DNA of 8,798 bases, taken from positions 1 through 8,798 of the forward strand of contig CAMWWR010000053.1 in NCBI GenBank assembly GCA_947178045.1, in the 5' to 3' direction. Position numbers and translations under genes: made by a program. Source of the stretch: an uncultured Clostridia bacterium (GTDB taxonomy: Bacteria; Bacillota; Clostridia; Lachnospirales; Lachnospiraceae). A model generated the notes under the pieces. It did no database searches. It was not told where the DNA came from and worked only from the letters and a program-made list of their open reading frames with translations. Positions within the stretch are counted from its first letter, which is position 1, and each line of letters begins with the position of its first letter. Shown piece by piece: positions 1 through 6,592 of this stretch.

Positions 1-360
1 CATCATGCCCCAGGGCAGCTCCCTCCCGCATTGTCGCACGAGAAGGCGGTACAGCTCCCGCATCATGGTGTTGCGGTATTCCTTCCGCTCCGCCTCCGGC
101 GAAACACCGTGGAACTCCGCCGCCTGCCAGCCGTCCCCGCAGCGCACCGCGACATAGCCCTCCGTCGGGTACAGCAGAAATGCATAGTCCCGGCAGGCTG
201 TGTCCTCCTGCAGCGCCTCCAGAAACCGGGCGGCGCTCTGTACCTCGCCGCCTGCCCATTCCTCTTTTTCTACCTGAAATTCCGCCCCGGGGAAGAACGC
301 CTTGATCAGCGGCTTGATCTCCTGCTCAAAGTCCTGCCCCCACAGTATTATCCTCATCAT
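1..360 (-). CDS. hemZ: HemZ-like oxygen-independent coproporphyrinogen III dehydrogenase, N-terminal 120 codons (3' end outside window)
   Basis: The frame opens with two ATG codons at 360-358 and 357-355 and runs off the left edge after 120 codons. It begins MMRIILWGQDFEQEIKPLIK and the last visible residues are CGRELPWGMM. In HemZ proteins a conserved ELPWG segment is followed by a TGIRP-K motif just before the radical-SAM domain. The visible part is therefore the pre-radical-SAM N-terminal domain, and the cluster-binding CxxxCxxC would lie outside the window. Family members are radical-SAM enzymes assigned to anaerobic haem biosynthesis (coproporphyrinogen III decarboxylation), though the activity of many HemZ proteins is unproven. 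The gene follows the hydrolase gene after 92 bp, an order common in Clostridia. The ribosome site is weak: only a GGCGGGA lies just upstream, so either ATG could be used. An in-frame TAA a little further up limits any extension, although a TTG at 387-385 remains possible. Confidence 0.78.
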   Translation of the reverse strand, partial: MMRIILWGQDFEQEIKPLIKAFFPGAEFQVEKEEWAGGEVQSAARFLEALQEDTACRDYAFLLYPTEGYVAVRCGDGWQAAEFHGVSPEAERKEYRNTMMRELYRLLVRQCGRELPWGMM

Positions 361-393
361 CTGTCCCGCCGAAATCCTCTTTTTCAAAATTTA

Positions 394-419
394 TGGAAAC
401 GCTGACTAAAGCGTTTCCA
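394..419 (-). other. Perfect 10-bp inverted repeat between the hydrolase gene and hemZ
   Basis: On the transcribed strand TGGAAACGCT pairs perfectly with AGCGTTTCCA across a 6-base loop. The following bases are TAAATTTTG, an AT-rich but broken tract with only four consecutive T. It lies in the 92-bp gap, 33 bases before the hemZ ATG. It could be a weak terminator or attenuator, an RNA-processing or stability hairpin, or a protein-binding palindrome. The short T-run makes full intrinsic termination unlikely. Confidence 0.6.
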
Positions 420-452
420 GCGCCGAATCTGTGCTGCAAAGCGGCATATCTC

Positions 453-1085
453 TCACCATGCCCCCGCCAGAAACGGATTGTTTTCCGCCTCATAACCGAT
501 CGTCGTCGCGGCTCCGTGGCCCGGGCAGACCTTCGTCTCCTCCGGCAGCACAAGCAGTCTGTCCCGGATCGAGGACAGCAGCGTGCGCTCGTTTGCCGTC
601 GGGACATCCGTGCGCCCGACCGACTCAAAAAACAGCGTATCGCCGGAAAACAGAACGCCCTCCGATTCAAAATAGAAGCATACGCCGCCCGCCGTATGCC
701 CCGGCGTCGCGATCACAAGGCAGGAAAGCGAGCCGAACTGCAGCGTCTCCCCGTCCCGGAACGTACCGTCCGCCGCAATCGTACACTCCATCCCGAACAT
801 CCTTCCGACGTTCATCACCGGGTCCTGCACCAGCTCCGCATCACCCTCCGAGCAGTACACCTTCGCGGAAAATTCCCTTCGCAGCGCCTCTGCAGCCATA
901 ATATGATCGAAATGTCCGTGCGTCAGCAGAATCGCGCGTACCTTCCGCTGCTCCGCTTTCAGACAGGCGGATATTTTTGCCGCGCCGCCGCCCGGATCGA
1001 TGACGACCGCGTCCCCCGTCTCCTCATCCGAGACGACATAGCAGTTCGTCATAACCGCTCCGACCACAAATTTCTCGATTTTCAT
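453..1085 (-). CDS. Metallo-beta-lactamase-fold hydrolase (glyoxalase II-like / YcbL-like)
   Basis: This 210-residue protein has the complete metal-binding set of the family: THGHFDH at residues 55-61 (H56, H58, D60, H61), H130 in TPGHTAGG, D149 in SGDTLF, and H190 in CPGHG. The short length, the GRTD segment (157-160) and the C-terminal NNPFL fit the single-domain YcbL/hydroxyacylglutathione-hydrolase-like group. Such enzymes are cytosolic and usually bind two metal ions; they hydrolyse thioesters such as S-lactoylglutathione or related substrates. The physiological substrate cannot be read from sequence, and Clostridia often lack glutathione. The ATG overlaps the rel stop as ATGA, which suggests translational coupling, and an AAAGGA ribosome site sits 7 bases upstream inside the end of rel. 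No signal peptide or membrane segment is seen. The fold is near certain; the substrate is unknown. Confidence 0.93.
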   Translation of the reverse strand: MKIEKFVVGAVMTNCYVVSDEETGDAVVIDPGGGAAKISACLKAEQRKVRAILLTHGHFDHIMAAEALRREFSAKVYCSEGDAELVQDPVMNVGRMFGMECTIAADGTFRDGETLQFGSLSCLVIATPGHTAGGVCFYFESEGVLFSGDTLFFESVGRTDVPTANERTLLSSIRDRLLVLPEETKVCPGHGAATTIGYEAENNPFLAGAW

Positions 1086-3433
1086 CCCGTTGTCCTTTCC
1101 ACGTCCAGCACGCTCTCGATACCACGCAGCTTTGAAATCAGCACCGTCAGCTGTTCCTTGCCATGAACCTCAAAGCCCACGCTGATGGTCGCCGTCCCCT
1201 GCTTGTTCGTGCGCACCGTCATCGAGCCGATATTGATCTTGTTTTCTGTAAATACCCGGGAAACATCGAGCAGAACACCGCTTTGATTGTTCGTGTATAT
1301 CCTGAGCTCCGCATTGTAGAGCTCGCTCTCGTCCTTCCCGTCCTGCTCGCTCCACTCGGCGTCGATCAGCCGCGCCCGCTCCTCCTCCGAGAGATTGATA
1401 ATATTGACACAGTCCGTGCGGTGGACGGATACGCCCCTCCCGCGCGTGACAAAGCCGACAATCTCGTCGCCCGGCACGGGCGAACAGCACTTGGAGAAAT
1501 GCACCGCGACGTCGTGGATGCCCTGCACCACAATGCCGCCCTTTGCGCTGACCGGCGCAGGGCGCTCGCTCTTATTCTCGGAGATCGCCTCGAGCACCTT
1601 CTCGTCGGTCAGCTCCTTCCGGTGCTTTTTCTCATATTCCTCCACGAGCTTGTTGACGATCTGGCCCTCCTTGAGGCCGCCGTGCCCGACCGCGGCGTAG
1701 ATGGAATCCCAGTCGCGGAAGCCGTATTTGCGCATGCAGGCTTCCATATACTCCGACTTCAGCAGATCACTGAGCACGATATTTTTTGTCTTGCAGTAGG
1801 CCGCGATCATCTCCCTGCCGCGCAGGATATTGTCCTCCTTGAGCTCGGCCTTGAACCACTGATTGATCTTGTTTTTTGCCTGCGTGCTTTTCACAAGGCT
1901 GAGCCAGTCTCTGCTCGGCCCCTTGGAATTCTGCGAGGTGATAATCTCGATCCGGTCGCCGTTCTGGATCACATAATCGAACGTCACCAGCTTTCCGTTC
2001 ACGCGGGCTCCGACCATCTTGTTGCCGACGGCGCTGTGGATGCTGTACGCGAAATCCACGGGCGTGGAGCCGGCCGGAAGATTTTTCACGTCGCCGGTCG
2101 GTGTAAAGCAGTACACGCTGTCCGAAAACAGATTGAGATCGTCCTTGAGAAGGCTCAGGAATTCGCGGTTGTCGGACATTTCCTTCTGCCACTCGAGAAT
2201 CTGGCGCAGCCAGGTCAGCTTCTCCTCCTCCGTGCGCTCCGGCGTTTTTCCGTTCTGCGCCTCCTTGTATTTCCAGTGCGCGGCGATGCCGTACTCCGCC
2301 GTGCGGTGCATCTCCCAAGTGCGGATCTGGATCTCGAACGGCTGCCCCTTCGGCCCGATCAGCGTGGTGTGCAGCGACTGGTACATGTTCGCCTTCGGCA
2401 TCGCGATATAGTCCTTAAAGCGCCCCGGGATCGGCTTATACATCTCGTGGATCACGCCGAGCGCCGCATAGCAGTCCTTCACGGAATCCACGATGATCCG
2501 GATCGCAAAAATATCATAGATCTGCTCCAGCGTCTTATGCTGGTTCACCATCTTTTTATAAATACTGAAAAAATGCTTGACTCTGCCGTCAATTTTCGCC
2601 TCAATGCCGGCCTCCCGGATCTGCTCGCTCACCTCGCCGATAATGTTGGCGATAAAGGCCTCGCGCTCCTCCCTGCGGGAGGCAAGCTTGGATTCGAGCT
2701 CCTGGTATACCCCCGGCTCAAGATATTTGAGCGAGAGATCGTCCAGCTCGATCTTGATTTTGGAAATGCCGAGCCTCTGCGCGATCGGCGCGTAAATATC
2801 CATCGTCTCGCGCGATTTCTCAATCTGCTTCTCCGGCGTCTGGTACTGCATCGTGCGCATATTGTGCAGGCGGTCGGCCAGCTTTATCATAATGACGCGG
2901 ATATCCTTTGCCATCGCCAGAAACATTTTCCGGAGATTTTCCGCCTGAATTTCCACCTTATCCTTGGAATAATTCAGCTGGGTCAGCTTCGTCACGCCGT
3001 CCACCAGCAGAGCAACCTCCTCGCCGAACTGCTCCCTGAGCTCGTCGATCGTGAGCACCGTATCCTCGACGACATCGTGCAGAATGCCGGCAACGATCGT
3101 CTCCTTATCCAGCTCCAGCTCCGCCAGAATAATGGCGACGCAGATCGGATGGATGATATACGGCTCGCCGGACTTTCTTTTCTGGTCCCGGTGCGCGTCG
3201 AGCGCCACCTGATAAGCCTTCTCAACAGTGGACAGATCGGTAGAAGGGCGATAATTCCGGATCGTCCGGATCAAAAGCTCGTGAAGCTCCTCCACGGCAG
3301 TAAAGTCCTTCGGCACGACGCCCCACAGCTTTTTTTCCGCGCCGCGGGCCGCCCCCTCCTGCTCCGGAGCTCTCCTGTTCTGTTTTTCCTCTGCCTGCGT
3401 CTCCGGCAGCTCACCGCTTTTCCTCTCGTCCAT
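1082..3433 (-). CDS. rel: Bifunctional (p)ppGpp synthetase/hydrolase, Rel/SpoT family
   Basis: From the ATG at 3433 the product is 783 residues, within the usual length range of long RSH proteins apart from an acidic, low-complexity N-terminal tail of about 40 residues. Domains in order are: HD hydrolase, with HP at 95-96, ILHDVVEDT at 117-125 and LADRLHN at 185-191; the (p)ppGpp synthetase, with GRFKDYIAMPKANMYQSLH at 337-355 and EIQIRTWEMH at 367-376; TGS, about 437-500; a helical region; a zinc-finger/RIS region with the CC pair at 649-650 in HFSKCCSPVPGD; and a C-terminal ACT domain, about 709-780. The R-x-K-D motif (RFKD, 338-341) marks the bifunctional Rel/SpoT type rather than synthetase-only RelA. 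The enzyme makes pppGpp/ppGpp from ATP plus GTP/GDP on starved ribosomes and also degrades it. A GTG 12 bases upstream would add four residues, but GGAGG is correctly spaced (5 bases) for the ATG and overlaps the GTG. The gene follows apt by 47 bp and probably shares its promoter. Confidence 0.97.
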   Translation of the reverse strand: MDERKSGELPETQAEEKQNRRAPEQEGAARGAEKKLWGVVPKDFTAVEELHELLIRTIRNYRPSTDLSTVEKAYQVALDAHRDQKRKSGEPYIIHPICVAIILAELELDKETIVAGILHDVVEDTVLTIDELREQFGEEVALLVDGVTKLTQLNYSKDKVEIQAENLRKMFLAMAKDIRVIMIKLADRLHNMRTMQYQTPEKQIEKSRETMDIYAPIAQRLGISKIKIELDDLSLKYLEPGVYQELESKLASRREEREAFIANIIGEVSEQIREAGIEAKIDGRVKHFFSIYKKMVNQHKTLEQIYDIFAIRIIVDSVKDCYAALGVIHEMYKPIPGRFKDYIAMPKANMYQSLHTTLIGPKGQPFEIQIRTWEMHRTAEYGIAAHWKYKEAQNGKTPERTEEEKLTWLRQILEWQKEMSDNREFLSLLKDDLNLFSDSVYCFTPTGDVKNLPAGSTPVDFAYSIHSAVGNKMVGARVNGKLVTFDYVIQNGDRIEIITSQNSKGPSRDWLSLVKSTQAKNKINQWFKAELKEDNILRGREMIAAYCKTKNIVLSDLLKSEYMEACMRKYGFRDWDSIYAAVGHGGLKEGQIVNKLVEEYEKKHRKELTDEKVLEAISENKSERPAPVSAKGGIVVQGIHDVAVHFSKCCSPVPGDEIVGFVTRGRGVSVHRTDCVNIINLSEEERARLIDAEWSEQDGKDESELYNAELRIYTNNQSGVLLDVSRVFTENKINIGSMTVRTNKQGTATISVGFEVHGKEQLTVLISKLRGIESVLDVERTTG

Positions 3434-3438
3434 GATTC

Positions 3439-3443
3439 CCTCC
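3439..3443 (-). promoter_or_regulatory. Ribosome binding site deciding the rel start
   Basis: GGAGG stands 5 bases before the ATG at 3433. It overlaps the alternative in-frame GTG at 3445-3443, which has no site of its own at usable spacing. This supports the ATG and a 783-residue product. Confidence 0.85.
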
Positions 3444-3480
3444 ACAAAGAAGCCTTATCGCAATGGTTTGACCTCACCTG

Positions 3481-4005
3481 TCATTTTCCGTCGTAGCAGA
3501 TTACGGAGGCAACGTCATACCCCTTCAGACGATCTCTCCCTGCGAGCCCTGCCAGCTCCATCAGAAATACGATCTTCACGACCTGGCCGCCGAGCCGCTC
3601 GATCAGACGGATCATCGCCTCCGTCGTGCCGCCGGTCGCGATCAGATCGTCGATGATGACAACCCTCTGACCCGGCTTCACCGCATCCTTGTGAATCTCG
3701 ACAACCGCCGTACCGTACTCGAGCGCATACTCCTCCTCGATCGTCTCGCACGGCAGCTTTCCCTTTTTGCGGATCGGCACAAATGGCTTCCCCATATTAT
3801 ATGCGATCGGCACGCCAAAGATAAACCCCCGCGATTCCGGGCCAACCACCAGGTCAAAATCAACGCCGTCAAGACACTCCTGCATCCGGTCGATGGACAG
3901 GTGCAGACCGTCCGCATCCTGCAGCACGCTCGTCACATCTCTGAAAATGATGCCCTTCTCCGGGAAATCCGGTATACTCCTCACATAATCCTTAAGTTCC
4001 TTCAT
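3481..4005 (-). CDS. apt: Adenine phosphoribosyltransferase
   Basis: From the ATG at 4005 this is a 174-residue protein, the normal APT length, starting MKELKDYVRSIPDFPEKGI. It carries the type I phosphoribosyltransferase PRPP-binding motif VVIIDDLIATGGT at 115-127, the GPESRGF segment at 55-61, and VPIRKKGKLP at 77-86. PDFPEKGIIFRD near the N-terminus is diagnostic for APT as opposed to hypoxanthine or xanthine enzymes. It converts adenine and PRPP to AMP and pyrophosphate (cytosolic purine salvage). A GTG at 4017-4015 would add four residues, but it lies inside the ribosome site AGGTGAGG, which is 6 bases from the ATG, so the ATG is preferred. It is the first gene of the apt-rel transcription unit, with a good promoter about 55 bases upstream of the start codon. 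Apt-rel adjacency is widespread in Firmicutes. Confidence 0.97.
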   Translation of the reverse strand: MKELKDYVRSIPDFPEKGIIFRDVTSVLQDADGLHLSIDRMQECLDGVDFDLVVGPESRGFIFGVPIAYNMGKPFVPIRKKGKLPCETIEEEYALEYGTAVVEIHKDAVKPGQRVVIIDDLIATGGTTEAMIRLIERLGGQVVKIVFLMELAGLAGRDRLKGYDVASVICYDGK

Positions 4006-4011
4006 AAAAAT

Positions 4012-4019
4012 CCTCACCT
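4012..4019 (-). promoter_or_regulatory. Ribosome binding site deciding the apt start
   Basis: AGGTGAGG lies 6 bases before the ATG at 4005 and contains the competing GTG at 4017-4015. Its position favours the shorter, 174-residue apt product. Confidence 0.8.
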
Positions 4020-4059
4020 TTCTGGCAGATATTTATTCCTCGATAACAAGTATTTTAAT

Positions 4060-4087
4060 ATTATAGCACTCTTCCGTCAATTGGCAA
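4060..4087 (-). promoter_or_regulatory. Sigma-A-type promoter with extended -10 for the apt-rel unit
   Basis: Reading the minus strand, TTGCCA (complement of 4082-4087, 5 of 6 matches to TTGACA) is separated by 16 bases from TATAAT (complement of 4060-4065). The -10 is preceded by TGC, giving an extended -10 (TGNTATAAT). Upstream of the -35 is an A/T-rich stretch (complement of 4088-4101) resembling an UP element. Transcription would begin near 4053, leaving a leader of about 48 bases before apt. No operator or leader structure stands out. Confidence 0.8.
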
Positions 4088-4133
4088 AGTATTTTATTTT
4101 TCGGCGGTTTTCGGCATATTTTTTTCCGTTTTT
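4088..4133. promoter_or_regulatory. Run of roughly helically phased A-tracts upstream of the apt promoter
   Basis: On the minus strand, A-tracts of 4-7 bases occur at 4129-4133, 4119-4125, 4108-4111, 4097-4101 and 4092-4095. The centres of the first four are 9 to 12.5 bases apart, close to one helical turn. The spacer is markedly AT-rich against GC-rich genes on either side. Intrinsic curvature with an UP-like effect on the promoter is a reasonable inference. No intrinsic terminator for the upstream fusion gene is visible in this spacer. Confidence 0.5.
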
Positions 4134-4147
4134 CCACAAATGTCCTG

Positions 4148-6415
4148 TCACCGTTCCTGCTTCGCGTACGCCTTCAGTATTCCGCGGAAATCCTTTTTCC
4201 CAAGCCTTGCAAGCAGCTCGGATCGCTCCCGGACAAGCGCGGCCGTCTTGCGGTGCTGGTAGCGGAACAATGTGTCGTAATCCGTCCGCTCCGCCCTGAC
4301 ATGTTCCGAGATGCTCGCGAACACTCTGCTCCCCTTCTCCGTATTCGCGATCACCACCGCGCGGCTGCGCCATTCCTCCGGCACCTCGCCGAAGTTCATG
4401 CGCTTAAATTCCCCGAGCGTGATGTCCCCCACCCGCTTTTTCCCGTTGTAGGAGCAATTGGTGCACGCCTCGTTCACCAGCGCCTGCTGCTCGAGCATCC
4501 GGTAGTACGCGCTGTTCGTGTATTTTCTTCTGGACTGCGACCCGTCAGCGTAGTCCGCCAGAATGACCCTGCCCGACGCATAGTCCCCGGCCGGGTATTC
4601 GCCGAAATGGATTCCCTTCAGCGCCACCCCGTTTTTCTCCTCCAGAAAGGCAATATACTGGTGGAACAGCTCCTCCGACGCGGCTCCGTGGCAGAGAAAC
4701 TCGCACACAAACAGCTTCGGGTAATTGCGCTTCAGATAGCTCTTCAGCCCCGCACACTCGCACGGAATCCCCGCGAACATAACAAAGCAGTCCTTATCCA
4801 GCAGCTCCTTTATTTTCCGGAAGCCCTCCCTCGTGCGGCTCATCAGGAAACGCTGCTCGGCGAACTCCGCCGCCTCGTCCTCATTCTCCGTCCAGGCAAG
4901 CACCGGCTCGTGCCTCTCGTTCAGCCGTGTGCCGAACACGATGCCCTGCCTCTGCGTCACGACAAAGTGCACCAGCTCGCGGAAAATCCCGCTGTAGGCG
5001 CCGTAAGCCCCGCTCTCGTTCGGCGCCTCGGCGGCATAGATTTCCGGCAGGGTGGCGTCGCTGTACTGCACGAGCTGCCGGCGGCCTTTCTTTACGCAGG
5101 CCTCCGCACACCAGCCGCAGTCATTACAAAGCTCCCTGTCCACGACCGGATAATAGTAACCGTGCTGATCCGCCACCATGCGGATGGCATCCTCCGGGCA
5201 GACGGCCTCGCACGCACCGCAGGCACAGCACTGGCTGGCCGGCAACCGGACCGGACATTTTACGAGCATATCCTCCTCCTCAAAGGCGAGGCAGCGTTCC
5301 AGCATTTCCAGCTGTCCGTCGCGCATCGCGTGCAGGGCACGGCGAAACTCTATAAGGTTGTCCGTGCGCAGCTGCTGCGAGGAAAGCTCCCCGTCCTCCG
5401 CCAGATGCCCCGACAGGCACAGCTCGTTCAGCAGGCTCCTCAGCCTTTCCGCCTCCTGCTCCTTTCGAGGCGGAAGCACCGCGAACGGCTTCTCGTGCAT
5501 CGCCGCCATGACCGCCCCGAAATAGTTGTCCGTTATCACGGCCTCCGCCTGCCAGATCAGCCCGAGATACTTCTCCGGCCGGGCGCAGCGAACAAACTGT
5601 GCTTCCGCGGCCCGGGCCGGGCCGGCGTTATCCGCGCAGACGATCATCCTTAAGCCCATCTCCCGGCACAGGCGCGCCGCGCGCTCCATTCGTTCCTCGC
5701 TCTGCTCCCTTATATCGAGAAACGCATACTTTCCTCCTGCCGCAGGCTTTTCGGAAATTCCGTGATATCTCACCTGCTGAAGCAGGAGCAGAGGATGCTC
5801 CAGAAAAACCGGCTTTTTCCGCTCCGCACGCCTTATGTCAATGCTCTGCTGCCTGTCCGCCGGGGAAGAAGTCTCGGCGTCGCCAGAATCCTCTGCCTCA
5901 TCCTCTGCCTCATCAGAATCCGCTGTCCTGTCAGAGACCTCCGCTTCATCCTCTGCCTCATCAGAATCTACTGCCCTGTCAGAAATCTCCGTCTCATCCT
6001 CTGCCTCATCAGAATCCGCTGCCCCGTCAGAGACCTCCGCTTCATCCAAATCCCCTGCCATATCAGAGTCTTCCTCCGGGACAGGACCGCCCTTCCCGCC
6101 GAATGCACCTTCCGGGGCCGACGTCTCTTCCGAAGGAAAATCCCCGTCCTCCTGCCCTGCCGCAGCCAGTGCGCTGTCTGCCGTCACAAAACCGCCGATT
6201 TGCCTGTAAATTCCATACGCCTCAAGGCTGCGGCGTCCGGCGGCGCAGACCGTAAACTGCTCCAGCGCGAACTCCGGCAGACACCCCTCCGCATCCGGGC
6301 ACTGCAGAACGACGGGCATGGCCCCCCGCTCGCGCAGCACCCGGTTTATCGCCCAGAGCTGTACCAGCTCACATATATCCGCATGCCGGATATCCGACAG
6401 CATTCCTACAACCAT
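4148..6415 (-). CDS. Fusion: degenerate polysaccharide pyruvyl transferase-like domain + 2x[4Fe-4S] ferredoxin + FrhB-like domain
   Basis: This 755-residue protein has three parts. Residues 1-82 and about 200-380 resemble a split polysaccharide pyruvyl transferase-like domain, with AVITDNYFGAVM...KPFAVL at 292-314 standing where the family has a T-D/S-S-F-H-G motif. Between the halves lies an acidic insert (about 86-198) with tandem 16-residue repeats. Residues 396-440 form a bacterial two-cluster ferredoxin: C396, C399, C402, C406-P and C430, C433, C436, C440. The rest is an FrhB-type coenzyme F420 hydrogenase/dehydrogenase beta-subunit domain, with MFAGIPCECAGL at 546-557, FLCHG at 573-577, CTNC at 651-654 and GDITLGEF at 663-670. 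Such ferredoxin-FrhB proteins often sit in surface-polysaccharide gene sets, where they probably act as flavin/iron-sulphur oxidoreductases; the substrate is unknown. No signal peptide is seen. GTGAGG lies 5 bases before the ATG. The gene starts 177 bp after the variable-protein-like gene and may be co-transcribed with it. Confidence 0.85.
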   Translation of the reverse strand: MVVGMLSDIRHADICELVQLWAINRVLRERGAMPVVLQCPDAEGCLPEFALEQFTVCAAGRRSLEAYGIYRQIGGFVTADSALAAAGQEDGDFPSEETSAPEGAFGGKGGPVPEEDSDMAGDLDEAEVSDGAADSDEAEDETEISDRAVDSDEAEDEAEVSDRTADSDEAEDEAEDSGDAETSSPADRQQSIDIRRAERKKPVFLEHPLLLLQQVRYHGISEKPAAGGKYAFLDIREQSEERMERAARLCREMGLRMIVCADNAGPARAAEAQFVRCARPEKYLGLIWQAEAVITDNYFGAVMAAMHEKPFAVLPPRKEQEAERLRSLLNELCLSGHLAEDGELSSQQLRTDNLIEFRRALHAMRDGQLEMLERCLAFEEEDMLVKCPVRLPASQCCACGACEAVCPEDAIRMVADQHGYYYPVVDRELCNDCGWCAEACVKKGRRQLVQYSDATLPEIYAAEAPNESGAYGAYSGIFRELVHFVVTQRQGIVFGTRLNERHEPVLAWTENEDEAAEFAEQRFLMSRTREGFRKIKELLDKDCFVMFAGIPCECAGLKSYLKRNYPKLFVCEFLCHGAASEELFHQYIAFLEEKNGVALKGIHFGEYPAGDYASGRVILADYADGSQSRRKYTNSAYYRMLEQQALVNEACTNCSYNGKKRVGDITLGEFKRMNFGEVPEEWRSRAVVIANTEKGSRVFASISEHVRAERTDYDTLFRYQHRKTAALVRERSELLARLGKKDFRGILKAYAKQER
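5873..6052 (-). repeat. 48-bp tandem repeats encoding acidic 16-residue units
   Basis: Within the fusion gene, residues 134-149, 150-165 and 166-181 are three units of the form DSDEAEDEAEVSDRTA, preceded by a shortened unit (DLDEAEVSDGAA, 122-133). At the DNA level the 19-base core CCTCTGCCTCATCAGAATC on the plus strand recurs exactly at 5902-5920, 5950-5968 and 5998-6016, a strict 48-base period. The near identity points to recent duplication or slippage and suggests a copy number that can vary. The product is a highly negative, probably disordered linker. Confidence 0.9.
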
Positions 6416-6420
6416 AGCAA

Positions 6421-6426
6421 CCTCAC
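6421..6426 (-). promoter_or_regulatory. Ribosome binding site of the fusion gene
   Basis: GTGAGG lies 5 bases upstream of the ATG at 6415 and supports that start, although the frame stays open some way further upstream. Confidence 0.65.
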
Positions 6427-6525
6427 TTTCCGCGCACCCCGCAAATCAATTTCCATGCAGCCTCACGCTCCTGCCGCCTCGTCCTGCTTTTCATTCCCGA
6501 CACCTTACGTTCCCGCCGTACTACC

Positions 6526-6555
6526 CCGGCCTGCGTCCCTCTGGCCTGCGTTCCT
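6526..6555. repeat. 15-bp tandem duplication in the gap after the variable-protein-like gene
   Basis: Bases 6526-6540 and 6541-6555 match at 13 of 15 positions (core GGCCTGCGTCCCT / GGCCTGCGTTCCT). The repeat lies in the 177-bp spacer 6416-6592. Apart from this duplication and the ribosome site the spacer holds no recognisable promoter, terminator or RNA gene. Confidence 0.6.
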
Positions 6556-6592
6556 GTCATGCTTCCACAGCTGCAAACCGGCAGACCGCTTC

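Noticed and set aside
1163..3496. Plus-strand open frame of about 777 codons
   Set aside because: It lies antisense to rel, whose domains are unmistakable. Its translation is rich in Leu, Arg and His with no recognisable motif, as expected from codon-position bias of a GC-rich gene read backwards.
4060..4080. TTGACG at 4075-4080 as the -35 of the apt promoter
   Set aside because: Only 9 bases separate it from TATAAT. TTGCCA at 4082-4087 with a 16-base spacer fits better.
4088..4147. Intrinsic terminator after the fusion gene
   Set aside because: The spacer has CCG and A-tract direct repeats but no stable GC stem followed by a T-run on the transcribed strand.
5835..6209. Plus-strand Ser-rich repetitive frame of 124 codons
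   Set aside because: It is simply the other-strand reading of the 48-bp acidic repeats in the fusion gene.
6416..6592. DGR template repeat in the spacer downstream of the CLec gene
   Set aside because: By eye, no stretch of the spacer matches the candidate variable region at 6614-6720.
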